A stretch of 31,539 nucleotides of DNA, taken from IMG/VR virus record IMGVR_UViG_3300022689_000425, positions 1 through 31,539 of that record; one strand, 5' to 3'. The notes beneath the pieces were generated by a model. That model was not told the origin of the DNA. It searched no databases and saw nothing but the letters and a program-made list of their open reading frames with translations. The position numbers and the translations under genes are program-made. Source of the DNA: a virus. This document shows, in pieces, positions 1 to 9,733 of this stretch (position 1 is the first letter of the stretch; each line of letters opens with the position of its first letter).

Positions 1-76
1 TATCTTTAAGTAAGTTGCGGAATTTTAAGGACTTACGTCCCAACAAAACCCGCAACAGAAAACGACTCAACACGAC

Positions 77-115
77 TCCAATTAAGCTTTTTGCCTTAAC
101 TGTGTCTTAACTGGA
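77..115. promoter_or_regulatory. Inverted and direct repeat upstream of the cyclase-like gene
   Basis: The 10-mer TCCAATTAAG (77-86) is followed by CTTAACTGGA (106-115), which is its reverse complement with one mismatch. A partial copy, CTTAACTG, lies between them at 95-102, so two direct copies and one inverted copy are packed into 39 bases, ending 26 bases before the ATG at 142. This could be an operator. No clear -35/-10 pair was recognised. The rest of positions 1-141 is non-coding and AT-rich, with a weak 7-bp inverted repeat (14-20 and 50-56). Confidence 0.35.
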
Positions 116-141
116 ATGTCAGAAAATCAGGATAAATTACG

Positions 142-861
142 ATGAATGGAATCGAATATGAACAACGAGCAGTGGCGTTTATTGATATCCTCGGCTTCAA
201 GAATGTCGTCAATGAATCAATTTCGTCTCCAGAAAGCCTAAAATATCTCAATGAGCTAATACAGCTTCTTGAATCTTCAGTACCAAATCTAAATCGTCAA
301 GTCTCTCCAGACGTCTCGTCTAATTTGATTCCAAAACATATATACATTTCAGATTGTATCATAATTAGTGCCCCTTTAAGTGACCCATGTACGCCTAATT
401 ACTGCGGCTTGGGAGCCGTCGTTATGAGGGCTATACAAATATCTCAGATGATATTAAAATTAGAATACGCAGTCAATGGAGGGATAGCAGTTGGGGAGGT
501 TTGGCATACTAGCAAGAATATTGTTGGACCAGCATATCAAGAAGCATACCGTTTAGTACAGGATAATCGTCTGCCATGCATAGTTCTTTCTCATGATGCG
601 TCTGATCATTGGAAAAATAATAATCACAACTCTCAGAGCACAATGTGTTTAGCCATAAGAAATCGGTATGTAGTTAACCCTTTCGAAGCATCTTATATTC
701 CTCGAAATGAAAAATATGGCGTCATTAATCGAACACTTGACGATTACCAGAAAACCATAGATCGCCACATAAGTAATAATCTACTACCATGTAAAGCACG
801 ACTAAAATGGAAGTGCCTATCGGCTCTTCTTAAAGACTCAAAAAAGGCTCAATCATTATAA
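142..861 (+). CDS. Class III nucleotidyl-cyclase-like protein
   Basis: A 239-residue protein whose motifs follow the class III adenylate/guanylate cyclase order. FIDILGF at residues 13-19 carries the first metal-type Asp (D15). SDCIIIS at 70-76 carries the second (D71). GGIAVGEV (113-120) and GPAYQEAYRL (129-138) match the later cyclase blocks; the usual catalytic Asn of the VNxAxRL block is Gln here (Q133), while the Arg (R137) is kept. There is no membrane segment or signal peptide, so it should be cytosolic and made of little more than the one domain. The following gene starts inside its stop codon (TAATG), so the two are probably co-translated. Bacterial defence cyclases such as the Pycsar family share this fold, but whether this protein makes cCMP, cUMP, cAMP or nothing cannot be told from sequence. 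Fold assignment is fairly secure; activity is inference. Confidence 0.6.
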   Translation: MNGIEYEQRAVAFIDILGFKNVVNESISSPESLKYLNELIQLLESSVPNLNRQVSPDVSSNLIPKHIYISDCIIISAPLSDPCTPNYCGLGAVVMRAIQISQMILKLEYAVNGGIAVGEVWHTSKNIVGPAYQEAYRLVQDNRLPCIVLSHDASDHWKNNNHNSQSTMCLAIRNRYVVNPFEASYIPRNEKYGVINRTLDDYQKTIDRHISNNLLPCKARLKWKCLSALLKDSKKAQSL

Positions 862-2135
862 TGGATACTAATCAAATTCTTTGCGATGCCACAGATTACT
901 ATCTCGCATCAGCAGACTTCAACGGTTATCCGTGCCGTGATATAGTAACCACACACGTAGCGTTCCCCGAGCAGGTGCGTGCAGTGCTCACTAAACTCAT
1001 TTCAGATGGGTTAATCTCGATCAATTTTGGCGACCGCCATCCAAACTTACACATACGCGCTTTTGCAGATGAGAAAATTCCGAGACAGCTAGAAAATCTG
1101 GAGACGGGTGATTTAAACCAGGCTTGCATATACCCTACAAATAAACACCTTAGTGAGGTTGTCGATCCTGCTGACTACGAAAACAAGCCTTACACGCTTG
1201 AATTAGCTTTGGGTTGCGGGGTGCTTGAACACAGAGTATTCGAGCTGAGTGTCTTAGAAAACTATAGAAATGACCCAAGGTACCACTATCAGAACGACGA
1301 TATCGCAGGTTATATTTGCATCTCTGATGATTACTTGGATTCTGAAGAGATGCAAAAACACGACAAAGTACTATTAAAAAGCTTCGGCTTTGCATATGAC
1401 GACGACATGAATAGAGCTGTCGCAGTGTTTTGTGGTGATCTCAAGCAATTAACATCTGAGCATCAACAAATATGGCATAGCAAAGAGGTTAAAGGCACTT
1501 ATATACTTCATCCTGATTTTTATCGCACGAGCATAAATGGAGAATGGGGCGAAAGGTTGCCTATATTTACAGCCTTCATTGAAGAGCTAAAAATTATTAA
1601 CGATATGTCCAAAATCATGGAACGTCCGCCACTATTCAGGGAGGACTTTATGCGCAATAAGCCCAAGAAGTTTAGTTTCCTTGTTCGCCCAACCCATGAC
1701 GAGTATAACCAGTTCGTAATGACACTGGACAACATGATGTCTGGCAATATCAATAAAAAATTTTTTATGAATGAGGTTGCTGCCGAAGATGACATACCTC
1801 GCAATGATGGGAAAATAGAAGTTAGACCGAGAGGAACTATTAAAATGCTAGAAAATTGGCTAACATCAAAATTTCGTCCATTTGATCCTAAGGCGATGAA
1901 TGAGATATTCGAAACATTTCGCAAAGTAAGAAAATTGCGTCAAAAACCAGCACATACTACAAGCCCTGATTATTTTGATCAGGCATATTTTCATAGTCAA
2001 AGAGATTTAATAATTGAAGCATATAAAGCAATTCGTACGATCCGATTAGTATTCGCAAATCATCCACAAGTAAAAGCAGCTGACGATCTTGACATCCCTA
2101 AAAAAATATCCGAAGGGCTAATCTGGACATACTGA
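861..2135 (+). CDS. Unknown protein, winged-helix-like N-terminus and C-terminal R-x4-H motif
   Basis: A 424-residue protein that I do not recognise as a named family. Residues 1-68 look like a winged helix (helices, then LISDGLISINF and LHIRAF strands). The middle is mixed alpha/beta. The C-terminal third is strongly helical and contains R360-Q-K-P-A-H365 between two helices, which fits the R-x4-6-H signature of HEPN ribonucleases, although so short a motif can arise by chance. There are no membrane segments. The start is fixed by the TAATG junction with the cyclase-like gene upstream. Position beside a possible nucleotide-signal synthase suggests an effector or a regulator of it. AT-rich codon use differs from the GC-rich integrase that follows, which hints at separate acquisition. 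Confidence 0.6.
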   Translation: MDTNQILCDATDYYLASADFNGYPCRDIVTTHVAFPEQVRAVLTKLISDGLISINFGDRHPNLHIRAFADEKIPRQLENLETGDLNQACIYPTNKHLSEVVDPADYENKPYTLELALGCGVLEHRVFELSVLENYRNDPRYHYQNDDIAGYICISDDYLDSEEMQKHDKVLLKSFGFAYDDDMNRAVAVFCGDLKQLTSEHQQIWHSKEVKGTYILHPDFYRTSINGEWGERLPIFTAFIEELKIINDMSKIMERPPLFREDFMRNKPKKFSFLVRPTHDEYNQFVMTLDNMMSGNINKKFFMNEVAAEDDIPRNDGKIEVRPRGTIKMLENWLTSKFRPFDPKAMNEIFETFRKVRKLRQKPAHTTSPDYFDQAYFHSQRDLIIEAYKAIRTIRLVFANHPQVKAADDLDIPKKISEGLIWTY

Positions 2136-2200
2136 GAAAATCGGGTTTTCGCAAACTTTACTCTATACTCGCGTGCTTGCCATGGTAGATTTATAATGCC

Positions 2201-3415
2201 ATGAAAATACATACAGTTTATCAGGACTATCGCAAGAAGCCTTATGTGGCGCGGTGGTATGAGGGCGGGCGGATGCGCAATCGGTTCTTTGCAACAGAGC
2301 AGTCCCGCGAGCAGTTCATCCGCAACTTCCGGCAGTCTGCCGCTGGGCAAGACCCTTCGCTGCCGATCATCGAGGCGCACAAGATCATCCGCTGGCAACA
2401 GGCAGCGCAGATCGCCCCCGATGCCGACCCAGTCGAAGTTTACCGCTTTTGGTCAGCCGCGCAGGCTCGAAAGAAACAGCAGGCCACCCGCAACCTGGCC
2501 GACGCCACCCCGCCTTATATTGATGCCATGCAGCGGATGAAACGCCACCCCGCCTACATCGGGCACGTGGACAAGGCGCTGCGGGATTTGCTCGACGAAC
2601 TCGGCGACCGCGACCTGCGGGACTTCTCCGCCGCCGACCTGCGCGAGCACATTTTTTCCCTGCCCTACAGCGAGGTGACGCTCAACCACCGGCGCACCTA
2701 TTTGCAAGGCGCATTCGGATGGTGGCTCAAGCAAGGCTGGGTGGACGAAAACCCAATCCGCAAAATCGAGACCCCCGAAGTCCCCGACAAAGAACCCGGC
2801 ATCCTCACCGTCGCCGAGACCGAGCAGATCTTCCGCGCCAACGAGAAAATCGACCCCGGCATTTGCGGAATCCTCGCCCTCGGCGCATTTGCCGGAATGC
2901 GCAGCTCAGCCATCGCGCGGCTCGCATTTGACGAGATCGACTTCAACCAGCGCGGCATCCTGACCCCTGCGGAGAAGACGAAAAAGAAGCGTCGGCAATG
3001 GATCGAAGACCTGCCGAGCAACCTTTGGCAATGGCTACGCCGCACGCCGCCGGAAATCTTCGACCTAAGCGAGCGGCAACTGCGCCACCTGCGAACGGAG
3101 GCCTTCAAACGAGCGGGGTTACTGGTCGAGGCCGACGACATCGCCCGCGAGCTTCGAAAGCAATCACGCCGGGGTAGCGACCAGCGGGAGGGTAGGGGCG
3201 CGAGCCCCTCGAAGCCTGCGGATGCCATCCGCTGCCCGCCCAAGAACTGCCTGCGCCACAGCTTCGCGACCTACCACGTCGCCCTCCACCGCGACCCAGG
3301 CCGCACCGCGTTGATCCTCAGCCACCGCCAGCAAGACGTTCTCTACCAACATTACCTCGGCATCGCCACCCAGTCCGCCGCCAGCGAATATTTTAAGATC
3401 AAGCCGCGAAAGTGA
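2201..3415 (+). CDS. Tyrosine recombinase (integrase)
   Basis: A 404-residue phage/ICE-type integrase. The N-terminus (Y-x-D-x-R-K-K-P-x-x-A-R-W, residues 7-19) looks like the arm-binding region; a core-binding helical domain spans about 95-190; the catalytic domain runs from about 200 to the end. Visible catalytic residues are R234 (GMRSSAIARL), K259, R352 in K-N-C-L-R-H-S-F, H375 (ILSH) and the probable nucleophile Y385 (YQHYLG). The first His of the usual H-x-x-R box is Asn (N349), and the same change is present in the broken copy at 9451-9690, so it is a family trait rather than damage. Residues about 330-345 are encoded by a perfect AGGGGC/GCCCCT palindrome. It should cut and join DNA at an attachment site, but no att core was identified here. 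Confidence 0.9.
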   Translation: MKIHTVYQDYRKKPYVARWYEGGRMRNRFFATEQSREQFIRNFRQSAAGQDPSLPIIEAHKIIRWQQAAQIAPDADPVEVYRFWSAAQARKKQQATRNLADATPPYIDAMQRMKRHPAYIGHVDKALRDLLDELGDRDLRDFSAADLREHIFSLPYSEVTLNHRRTYLQGAFGWWLKQGWVDENPIRKIETPEVPDKEPGILTVAETEQIFRANEKIDPGICGILALGAFAGMRSSAIARLAFDEIDFNQRGILTPAEKTKKKRRQWIEDLPSNLWQWLRRTPPEIFDLSERQLRHLRTEAFKRAGLLVEADDIARELRKQSRRGSDQREGRGASPSKPADAIRCPPKNCLRHSFATYHVALHRDPGRTALILSHRQQDVLYQHYLGIATQSAASEYFKIKPRK

Positions 3416-3452
3416 GTTGCGCCAGAAGGTGTTCTAGTGTTCACTTTTAAGA

Positions 3453-3632
3453 ATGAAGGTGAGCCCAAATTACAGAGACGGAAGAAAGAAGCCATGGGAA
3501 GCACGTTGGTGGGTGAACCGGCGTATGCGCTCTAAGTTTTTCGCGACTGGATTCGCAGGTGGAAGTTTCCTCGTGTGGTTCTCTTGCACTTGTAGATTTG
3601 ATTCTCCACTGGATACGCAAGTGAAGCTATAA
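3453..3632 (+). pseudogene. N-terminal remnant of a second integrase
   Basis: Beginning at ATG 3453, the first 32 codons give a clear match to the N-terminus of the intact integrase: Y-R-D-G-R-K-K-P-W-E-A-R-W-W then R-M-R-S-K-F-F-A-T, against Y-Q-D-Y-R-K-K-P-Y-V-A-R-W-Y and R-M-R-N-R-F-F-A-T. After codon 32 the similarity is lost and the frame stops at 3630-3632. It begins only 37 bases after the intact integrase ends. The missing middle and the C-terminal fragment at 9451-9690 imply that a second integrase gene was split by the efflux operon or by deletions around it. From 3633 to 3806 there is no convincing gene; 3670-3740 may hold a further decayed stretch of the same reading (S-R-Q-A-T-F-E-T-F). 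Confidence 0.7.
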
Positions 3633-3806
3633 CGGGTTTGTTTGCTTGGAGGAAGCACCTTTATTAGCGACTGGTTCCCGCCAAGCAACCTTTGAGACTT
3701 TCCGCCGCTGCTTTGGGTGGATTGGCTTCAGGGATTTTGCAAATGCCCGATAACGGTCTAGATTGGCCGCTTTGTGAGAATAGATTTTACAGGAAGAGGG
3801 CTCCGC

Positions 3807-5174
3807 ATGGGCAGGTATTTCTCGGGGCTGCTCGCCTTGGGCTTGCTGTGTTTGGGTGGCTGTGCCAGTGCGCCAGACCAAGCTGAATTGCCAGTGGAGC
3901 CTCCGCCAGCGTTTAGCACAACGGGCGCGGCGCCAGCGCAGGCTGATTGGTGGATGGCCTTTGGTGACGCGCAGCTTGAACGCATCATGCAACGGGCATT
4001 GAGGCATAATCTGACGCTGGCTGCTGCCCGAGAGCGTTTGCTGGCGGCCAGTGCGTTGGCGCGGCGCGAGCGAGCCGAGTTGTTTCCAGAGGTCGACGCC
4101 ACAGGCTCAGTTGATTATGAAACAGGCGATAGTCGCGAGGATGAAACGACTTACGGCATCGGCTTGGCGGCTTCCTATGAGGTGGATTTGTGGGGGCGCA
4201 TTGATGCTCAGGTGCGAGCCGAGGACTTGCGTAAAGAAGCCACGGCTGCCGAGGTGCAAACGATGGCACTTAGCCTGACGGGCGAAGTCTCCCTGACGTG
4301 GTTTCGCTTGTTGGAGGCGCGTGCGCAGCAGGGTCTTTTGGAGAAGCAAATTGCCGCCAATGATGAAGTGCTGTCGGTGCTGGATGCGCGTTTTAAGAGC
4401 GGTGCCATCAGCCGTGCCGATGTCTTGCGTCAAAAGCAGCTTGTAGAGTCAACACGGGAGAGTCTTTTAATCGCCGGACAGGAAGGGAGGCTGCGCGAGC
4501 ATCAGCTTGCGACGCTACTTGGCGAGCCACCGCAGAACCGGGCTGAGTATGAAAATGCCGCCTTGCCGGAATTGCCACCCCTGCCAGCGACAGGGATTCC
4601 AGCCGAGGTGTTGCAACGGCGACCGGATGTGCGTGAGGCCTGGCTCCGCATGCAAGTGCTCGACAGCGAAGTGGCCGCAGCGGTGAGTGCGCAGTACCCG
4701 CGTCTCAATCTACTTGCTGGCCTCGAAACAACGGCGGAAAAACCGGCAAATTTATTTGAAGACTGGCTGGGCAGCATCACTGCGCAACTCGTCGCGCCCC
4801 TTTTTGATGCAGGTGAGCGCAGGGCGGAGGTTCGGCGCACGGCGGCCTTGCAGCGCGAGGCGTTGATGCAATACGGGGAGACGGTTTTAAATGCACTGCG
4901 GGAGGTGGAGGATTTTCTCGTGCGTGAACAGACGGCCAAAGCACGGGTTGAAAACCTGCGCTCGCAAGTCCGGCTGGCCGATCAGACGTATGATCTGCTG
5001 CGTGACCGCTACATGAACGGCACTGCCGATTATATTTCCACGCTGACCGCGTTGACGCAGTTGCAACGACTGCAACGCGACCAATTATCCGCTCAGCTAA
5101 GCCTGTTGGAAGCCCGCGTGGGGCTTTACCGCAGTCTGTCGGGCGGCTTCGAAGACCATCATGAGCAAAACTAA
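3807..5174 (+). CDS. Outer-membrane efflux lipoprotein (TolC/NodT family)
   Basis: The outer-membrane channel of a tripartite efflux pump. I chose the ATG at 3807 rather than the in-frame ATG at 3774, because it gives an ideal lipoprotein signal (hydrophobic LLALGLLCLGGC with lipidated Cys19) and has a good ribosome site, AGGAAGAGGG, at 3791-3800. The 455-residue product has the two-fold OEP repeat: coiled helices at about 60-240 and again at 265-445, with the typical family motifs L-P-A-T-G-I-P-A-E-V-L-Q-R-R-P-D-V-R at the start of the second half. It is the first gene of the operon and overlaps the membrane fusion protein gene by 14 bases. Expected to trimerise in the outer membrane. Substrate is unknown. 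Confidence 0.92.
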   Translation: MGRYFSGLLALGLLCLGGCASAPDQAELPVEPPPAFSTTGAAPAQADWWMAFGDAQLERIMQRALRHNLTLAAARERLLAASALARRERAELFPEVDATGSVDYETGDSREDETTYGIGLAASYEVDLWGRIDAQVRAEDLRKEATAAEVQTMALSLTGEVSLTWFRLLEARAQQGLLEKQIAANDEVLSVLDARFKSGAISRADVLRQKQLVESTRESLLIAGQEGRLREHQLATLLGEPPQNRAEYENAALPELPPLPATGIPAEVLQRRPDVREAWLRMQVLDSEVAAAVSAQYPRLNLLAGLETTAEKPANLFEDWLGSITAQLVAPLFDAGERRAEVRRTAALQREALMQYGETVLNALREVEDFLVREQTAKARVENLRSQVRLADQTYDLLRDRYMNGTADYISTLTALTQLQRLQRDQLSAQLSLLEARVGLYRSLSGGFEDHHEQN

Positions 5175-6318
5175 ATACATTTTCGTAACCATCGCCGCCT
5201 GCCTGATCATCCTGCTGATTGCGGGCGGTATTGTCTGGTGGATACAAAACAGCGAACCAACCGCCCAGCGCGAAACGGCCACCAAGCGAACCCCCATGCT
5301 GGTAGAAACGGTCAAGGTTCAAGTGGGCGACTACTCCCCGCAGCTACAGGGACTGGGGCGCGTGGCTGCGGCAGAAGAGGTCATGCTCAGACCCCGCGTT
5401 GGAGGCGAGGTCATCGAAATTTCCAAGAACCTGGAACCCGGCGCTATGGTCAAAAAAGGAGAGGTGCTGGCCAGGCTCGACCCAGCGGATTATCAGAACG
5501 CGCTCGCCATGCGCCAAAGCGAATTGCATCAGGCCGAAGCGGATTTGGCGATGGAAGAAGGCCAGCAGGCAGTCGCACGAAAAGAGTATGACCTGTTGCA
5601 AGAGGAACTGAACCCGCAGCAGCGCGCCTTGGTGCTGCGCGAGCCGCAAATGCAAACGGCTAAGGCTCGGGTCGAGTCGGCTCTGGCTGCTGTGGAGCAG
5701 GCTCAGTTAGACTTGGACAGAACGACGTTACGGGCACCCTTTGACGCGCAGGTACTTGAGCGGATGATCAACGTCGGCTCTCAAATCGACCAGGGCGATG
5801 CAGTCGCTCATCTTGTCGGCACGCAGGAATACTGGGTTGAGGCCACCGTGCCCCTGACGCAACTGCAATGGATCGAGCTGGGTTCCAACCCGTCGGAGGC
5901 CGTTATACGCAAGCGCGGGGTTTGGACAGACGGTCAGCAGCGCGTGGGCACGGTTGTGCGCGTTATTGGAACGCTGGATGAGCAGACGCGATTAGCGCGG
6001 GTCTTGATTTCGGTCAACAATCCAATCGGTAATGAAGAGGCGGTGCTGCTCATTCTGGATTCGATTGTCGAGGTAACGATTGCCGGCCGCGAAATGGAAG
6101 GCGTCGTGCGGCTGGATCGCGACTACCTGCGAGAGAACGACACCGTGTGGGTCATGCAGGACAGCAAGCTTTCGATCCGCAAGGTGGACGTTCTCTTTCG
6201 CGACGCCGAGTATGCCTACATAGCCTCGGGTCTGGAGCAGGGGGACGCGGTCGTGCGTACCAATCTCTCGCGGGTGCGCGAGGGCGCGGAGCTGCGTACG
6301 GAAGGAGCCGCCGAATGA
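5161..6318 (+). CDS. RND efflux membrane fusion protein (HlyD/AcrA family)
   Basis: Periplasmic adaptor of 385 residues linking the inner-membrane pump to the outer-membrane channel. An N-terminal membrane anchor spans about residues 6-28 ([21 protein letters not shown]). The first half of the lipoyl/barrel-sandwich domain is seen around 75-110 (G-G-E-V-I-E-I, then G[13 protein letters not shown]). A charged Gln/Glu-rich alpha-hairpin covers 115-185. The second lipoyl half follows ([18 protein letters not shown]), then beta-barrel and membrane-proximal domains. Its stop overlaps the permease ATG by four bases (ATGA), which supports translational coupling. No Cys lipobox, so it is held by the transmembrane helix. 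Confidence 0.93.
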   Translation: MSKTKYIFVTIAACLIILLIAGGIVWWIQNSEPTAQRETATKRTPMLVETVKVQVGDYSPQLQGLGRVAAAEEVMLRPRVGGEVIEISKNLEPGAMVKKGEVLARLDPADYQNALAMRQSELHQAEADLAMEEGQQAVARKEYDLLQEELNPQQRALVLREPQMQTAKARVESALAAVEQAQLDLDRTTLRAPFDAQVLERMINVGSQIDQGDAVAHLVGTQEYWVEATVPLTQLQWIELGSNPSEAVIRKRGVWTDGQQRVGTVVRVIGTLDEQTRLARVLISVNNPIGNEEAVLLILDSIVEVTIAGREMEGVVRLDRDYLRENDTVWVMQDSKLSIRKVDVLFRDAEYAYIASGLEQGDAVVRTNLSRVREGAELRTEGAAE

Positions 6319-9300
6319 GCGACGATCAGAAAGGCTTGATCGCATGGATGGCGCATAACTCGATCGCTGCGAACCTGCTGATGGTCATCTTGCTGGTGGG
6401 CGGTTTCTGGACAGCTGCGAGCATTCAAAAGGAAGTGTTCCCGCAGTTCCAGCTGGACATTGTCAACGTGGGCGTGGCCTATCCAGGCGCATCGCCGACA
6501 GAAGTTGAACAGGGCATCTTGCGCCCGGTGGAGGAGGCTATTCGCGGCGTAGAAGGCATCCGCGAGATTACTTCCAGCGCCCGTGAAGGCAGCGGCAGCG
6601 TGTCAATTGAACTGGTTTCGGGCGCGGATCGCATGAAGGTCTATCAAGATATCGACCAGGCGGTGAGCCGCATCCGCACCTTTCCCGATGACATTGAGCA
6701 GCCGGAGGTGGAACTGGAAGCACGGCAGCGCGAGGTGATCGAAATCGGCTTGTATGGAGATGTGGATACATGGGAACTCCGCAAGCTGGCCGAGCGCCTG
6801 CGCGACGTAATGATCAGCAACGAAAACATTACGCAGGTGGATCTCGGGCGCGTGCCAGAGTATCGAACACACATCGAGGTCGACCGTGCTACGCTTCGCG
6901 AATACGGACTAACACTGGAGACCATCGCCAGCATCATCCACGATTCCAGCGAGGACATTCCCGCCGGAGCCGTAGAAACAAGCGCGGGCGAAATTCTTCT
7001 CCGCGTGAAAGAACGCAGGCAATGGGCCGATGAATTTGAGCAGGTTGAAATCGTTACGGGTCGCAATGGCGCAGTTGTCCGGCTGGGCGATATTGCACAG
7101 GTCAGGGATGGCTTTGAAGAGGATAACTTCCACTCGCAATTCAACGGGCAGCCTTCGATTGAGTTGAACATCTACCGCGTGGGCTCACAGTCACCCATCG
7201 AGATAGCCGATGCCGTTATGGGCATCATGGCCGACTTTGAAAGTGCTTTGCCCGAGGGCGTCGAATGGCGTATCGATAGCAATGATGCCGAAGATTTTCG
7301 CGAGCGAGTGAGCTTGGTGGTCGAGAATGGCTTGCTCGCGATTCTCATAGTTCTCGTGATATTGACGCTCTTCCTGGAGTTCCGTCTGGCCTTCTGGATT
7401 ATGATGGGAATGGCGATTTCCTTTATCGGCGGCATCCTCTTTTTGCCCGCGGTCGATGTCAGCATCAATATGATTTCGCTCTTCGGCTTTCTGGTGGTAT
7501 TGGGCATTGTAGTGGACGACGCTATCGTCGTTGGTGAGAACATCCACGATCATCAGGAAAAGGAGGAAGACTGGCTGAAAGCGGCCATCAGCGGTGCCAA
7601 AGAAATGGCCATGCCGGTAACTTTTAGCATCCTCTCCAACATCATTGCCTTTATCCCGCTGCTCTTCATCCCGGGCGAAACGGGCAAATTCTGGGGGCCG
7701 CTTCCGGTGGTGGTCATCATGGTGCTGGCGCTCTCGCTGTTTGAGGCACTGTATATTTTGCCCGCACACTTTGGGCATGGTCGCCGCAAGCGCAAACGCA
7801 GCAAGGCCGGGGCGGCGCTCCACAATTTGCAGCAGCGCTTTGCACGCGGCTTCCAAGCCTTCGTCGATACCCGCTACAATGCCTTCCTGACTTTCTGCCT
7901 GCGCTTTCGTTACATTACGTTGACGGTTGCCATCGCTGTCGTTGCGATCGTGGGCAGCTACGCCACCAGCGCGCACATGGGCATGATTATGATGCCCGAG
8001 GTTGCGGCGGACGAGATCGAGGCCGGCGTGCGCTTACCTGTGGGCACAACCCCGCAACAGGCCGCTCGCGTGGCAGAAGATGTCACCGCCGCCACCGCCC
8101 GAATGTTCGACGAACATAACCTTTACGAGGTTGCCGAGGGGATTAAGACCAACGTGCGCGGTCAAAATTTTATCGATGTCGAGATCGTGTTGCGCCCACC
8201 GAATGAGCGTGATATGACTGCCCGCGAAGTCATACAGTTATGGCGCGATAATATTGGCGATCTGCCGGGGCTGGATCAGATTACCTTTGAGGCCGAACGC
8301 GGGCCGGGCGGCTGGCGACAGGATATCAGCGTCGACCTTAGTCATGAAAATATCGACACGCTCGAAGCTGCCAGCCAAGAGTTCCTTGAGCGCATGCAGC
8401 AGTATGAATCCACCCGCGACGTTAACGACAATTACAACAAAGGTAAAACGCAGCTCGATTTCCAATTGCTGCCCGAGGGGCGTGCGCTCGGCCTGACGCC
8501 TGCCGACCTGGGGGCACAACTGCGGGGTGCTTTTTATGGCGACTTGGCACTGCGGCAAATCCGGGGCACCAACGAGGTCGAAGTCCGCGTAAAGCTCCCC
8601 CTGGAACAACGCCGCGACATCTACCACCTGGAAGACCTGGTGCTGCGAACGCCGGACGGTGCCGAGGTGCCGCTCATGGACGTAGCCAGAATGACTTCCG
8701 GCGAAGCGTTCACTTCCATCAATCGCCGGGACGGGCGGCGCATTGTCAACGTGTCGATGGATGTCGAGCCCAAGCGTGCCGTTGGCCAAGTGGTCGAAGC
8801 CATTCAGCAAACGGAGCTGCCCGCGCTGCGCGACAAGTACCCCGGCTTAACATGGACTTTCGAAGGTACAGATGCAGAAATGCGCGACGCCACGGCCTCC
8901 CTCTGGGGCTGGTTTGGCTTTGCGCTCTTCATCATCTATGCGCTGCTGGCCGTCGCCTTCAGGAGCTATCTGCAACCGCTCATTGTCTTCGGCGCGATTC
9001 CTTTTGGCCTGATCGGCGCGGTTGTGGGGCATATACTTCTGGGCTACGATCTCTCGCTGGTCAGCCTCATGGGGATCATCGCGCTGTCGGGAGTCGTCGT
9101 CAATGACGCGCTGATTATGGTGACGCACGCCAATCGCCAGCAGGGGTTGAGCCCGTTCGAAGCGATCCGGCAGGCCGGGCTGCGACGCTTCCGTCCTATC
9201 ACGCTCACAACATTGACGACCTTCGGCGGCCTCTCGCCCATCATTTTTGAACCCTCGATGCAGGCGCAATACCTGATCCCGATGGCCATTTCCCTGGGCT

Positions 9301-9404
9301 TCGGAATCGTCTTCGCCACGGTCATTATCCTCGTCTTAATCCCCTGCCTCTACCTCGTCTTAGAGGATATTAAAAACCGTCGCGTATTTCAGGGCACTTA
9401 TTGA
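6315..9404 (+). CDS. RND family efflux permease, inner-membrane subunit
   Basis: A 1029-residue resistance-nodulation-division transporter, the usual length for the AcrB/MdtB-type superfamily. The start at 6315 (MSDDQKG) is set by the ATGA overlap with the adaptor gene and places the first membrane helix ([15 protein letters not shown]) about 20 residues in; a longer open frame upstream is only read-through inside the adaptor gene. The proton-relay Asp pair D401-D402 lies in helix 4 ([14 protein letters not shown]), and the matching helix-10 block is [11 protein letters not shown]. Two large periplasmic loops with porter repeats are present (about 40-330 and 560-850). It exports an unknown substrate using the proton motive force. 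All three pump genes look intact. Confidence 0.95.
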   Translation: MSDDQKGLIAWMAHNSIAANLLMVILLVGGFWTAASIQKEVFPQFQLDIVNVGVAYPGASPTEVEQGILRPVEEAIRGVEGIREITSSAREGSGSVSIELVSGADRMKVYQDIDQAVSRIRTFPDDIEQPEVELEARQREVIEIGLYGDVDTWELRKLAERLRDVMISNENITQVDLGRVPEYRTHIEVDRATLREYGLTLETIASIIHDSSEDIPAGAVETSAGEILLRVKERRQWADEFEQVEIVTGRNGAVVRLGDIAQVRDGFEEDNFHSQFNGQPSIELNIYRVGSQSPIEIADAVMGIMADFESALPEGVEWRIDSNDAEDFRERVSLVVENGLLAILIVLVILTLFLEFRLAFWIMMGMAISFIGGILFLPAVDVSINMISLFGFLVVLGIVVDDAIVVGENIHDHQEKEEDWLKAAISGAKEMAMPVTFSILSNIIAFIPLLFIPGETGKFWGPLPVVVIMVLALSLFEALYILPAHFGHGRRKRKRSKAGAALHNLQQRFARGFQAFVDTRYNAFLTFCLRFRYITLTVAIAVVAIVGSYATSAHMGMIMMPEVAADEIEAGVRLPVGTTPQQAARVAEDVTAATARMFDEHNLYEVAEGIKTNVRGQNFIDVEIVLRPPNERDMTAREVIQLWRDNIGDLPGLDQITFEAERGPGGWRQDISVDLSHENIDTLEAASQEFLERMQQYESTRDVNDNYNKGKTQLDFQLLPEGRALGLTPADLGAQLRGAFYGDLALRQIRGTNEVEVRVKLPLEQRRDIYHLEDLVLRTPDGAEVPLMDVARMTSGEAFTSINRRDGRRIVNVSMDVEPKRAVGQVVEAIQQTELPALRDKYPGLTWTFEGTDAEMRDATASLWGWFGFALFIIYALLAVAFRSYLQPLIVFGAIPFGLIGAVVGHILLGYDLSLVSLMGIIALSGVVVNDALIMVTHANRQQGLSPFEAIRQAGLRRFRPITLTTLTTFGGLSPIIFEPSMQAQYLIPMAISLGFGIVFATVIILVLIPCLYLVLEDIKNRRVFQGTY

Positions 9405-9450
9405 GTATCTACAGGATATGGGCAATGCGTGCAGCGACATGTTCATTATG

Positions 9451-9690
9451 GCCACGGGCGCGAACCCCTCGTGCAAAATCGCAACCGCGATCAAGTCTCC
9501 GCCCAAGAACTGCCTGCGCCACAGCTTCGTCAGCTACCACGTAGCCCTCCACCGCAACCCCGGCCACACAGCCCTCCTAGTCAGCCACAAAAACCAAAAC
9601 ATCCTCTACGAACACTACCTAGGCGTGGCGACCAAGGCAGATGCAGCGCGGTATTTTGAGATCGTGCCCGACAGCGTGATAGAGCATTAA
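9451..9690 (+). pseudogene. C-terminal remnant of an integrase
   Basis: The last 79 codons of an integrase of the same family as the one at 2201. It keeps P-P-K-N-C-L-R-H-S-F, H-V-A-L-H-R-N-P-G-H-T-A-L-L-V-S-H and the nucleophile region Y-E-H-Y-L-G, followed by a similar tail (A-D-A-A-R-Y-F-E-I). DNA identity to 3236-3300 is high (for example GCCCAAGAACTGCCTGCGCC in both). The open frame begins at an incidental ATG (9418), only 13 bases after the permease stop, and lacks the catalytic Arg and Lys parts, so it cannot be active. It is most simply the other end of the gene whose start is at 3453. Confidence 0.85.
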
Positions 9691-9733
9691 AAGCGTTAAT
9701 TTTTGCAGTATCAAGGCTTGCGCGGATAAAGTG

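Noticed and set aside
2192-2197. Perfect TATAAT just upstream of the integrase
   Set aside because: It lies only three bases before the ATG and has no -35 partner at proper distance, so it cannot drive the annotated start in a usual way.
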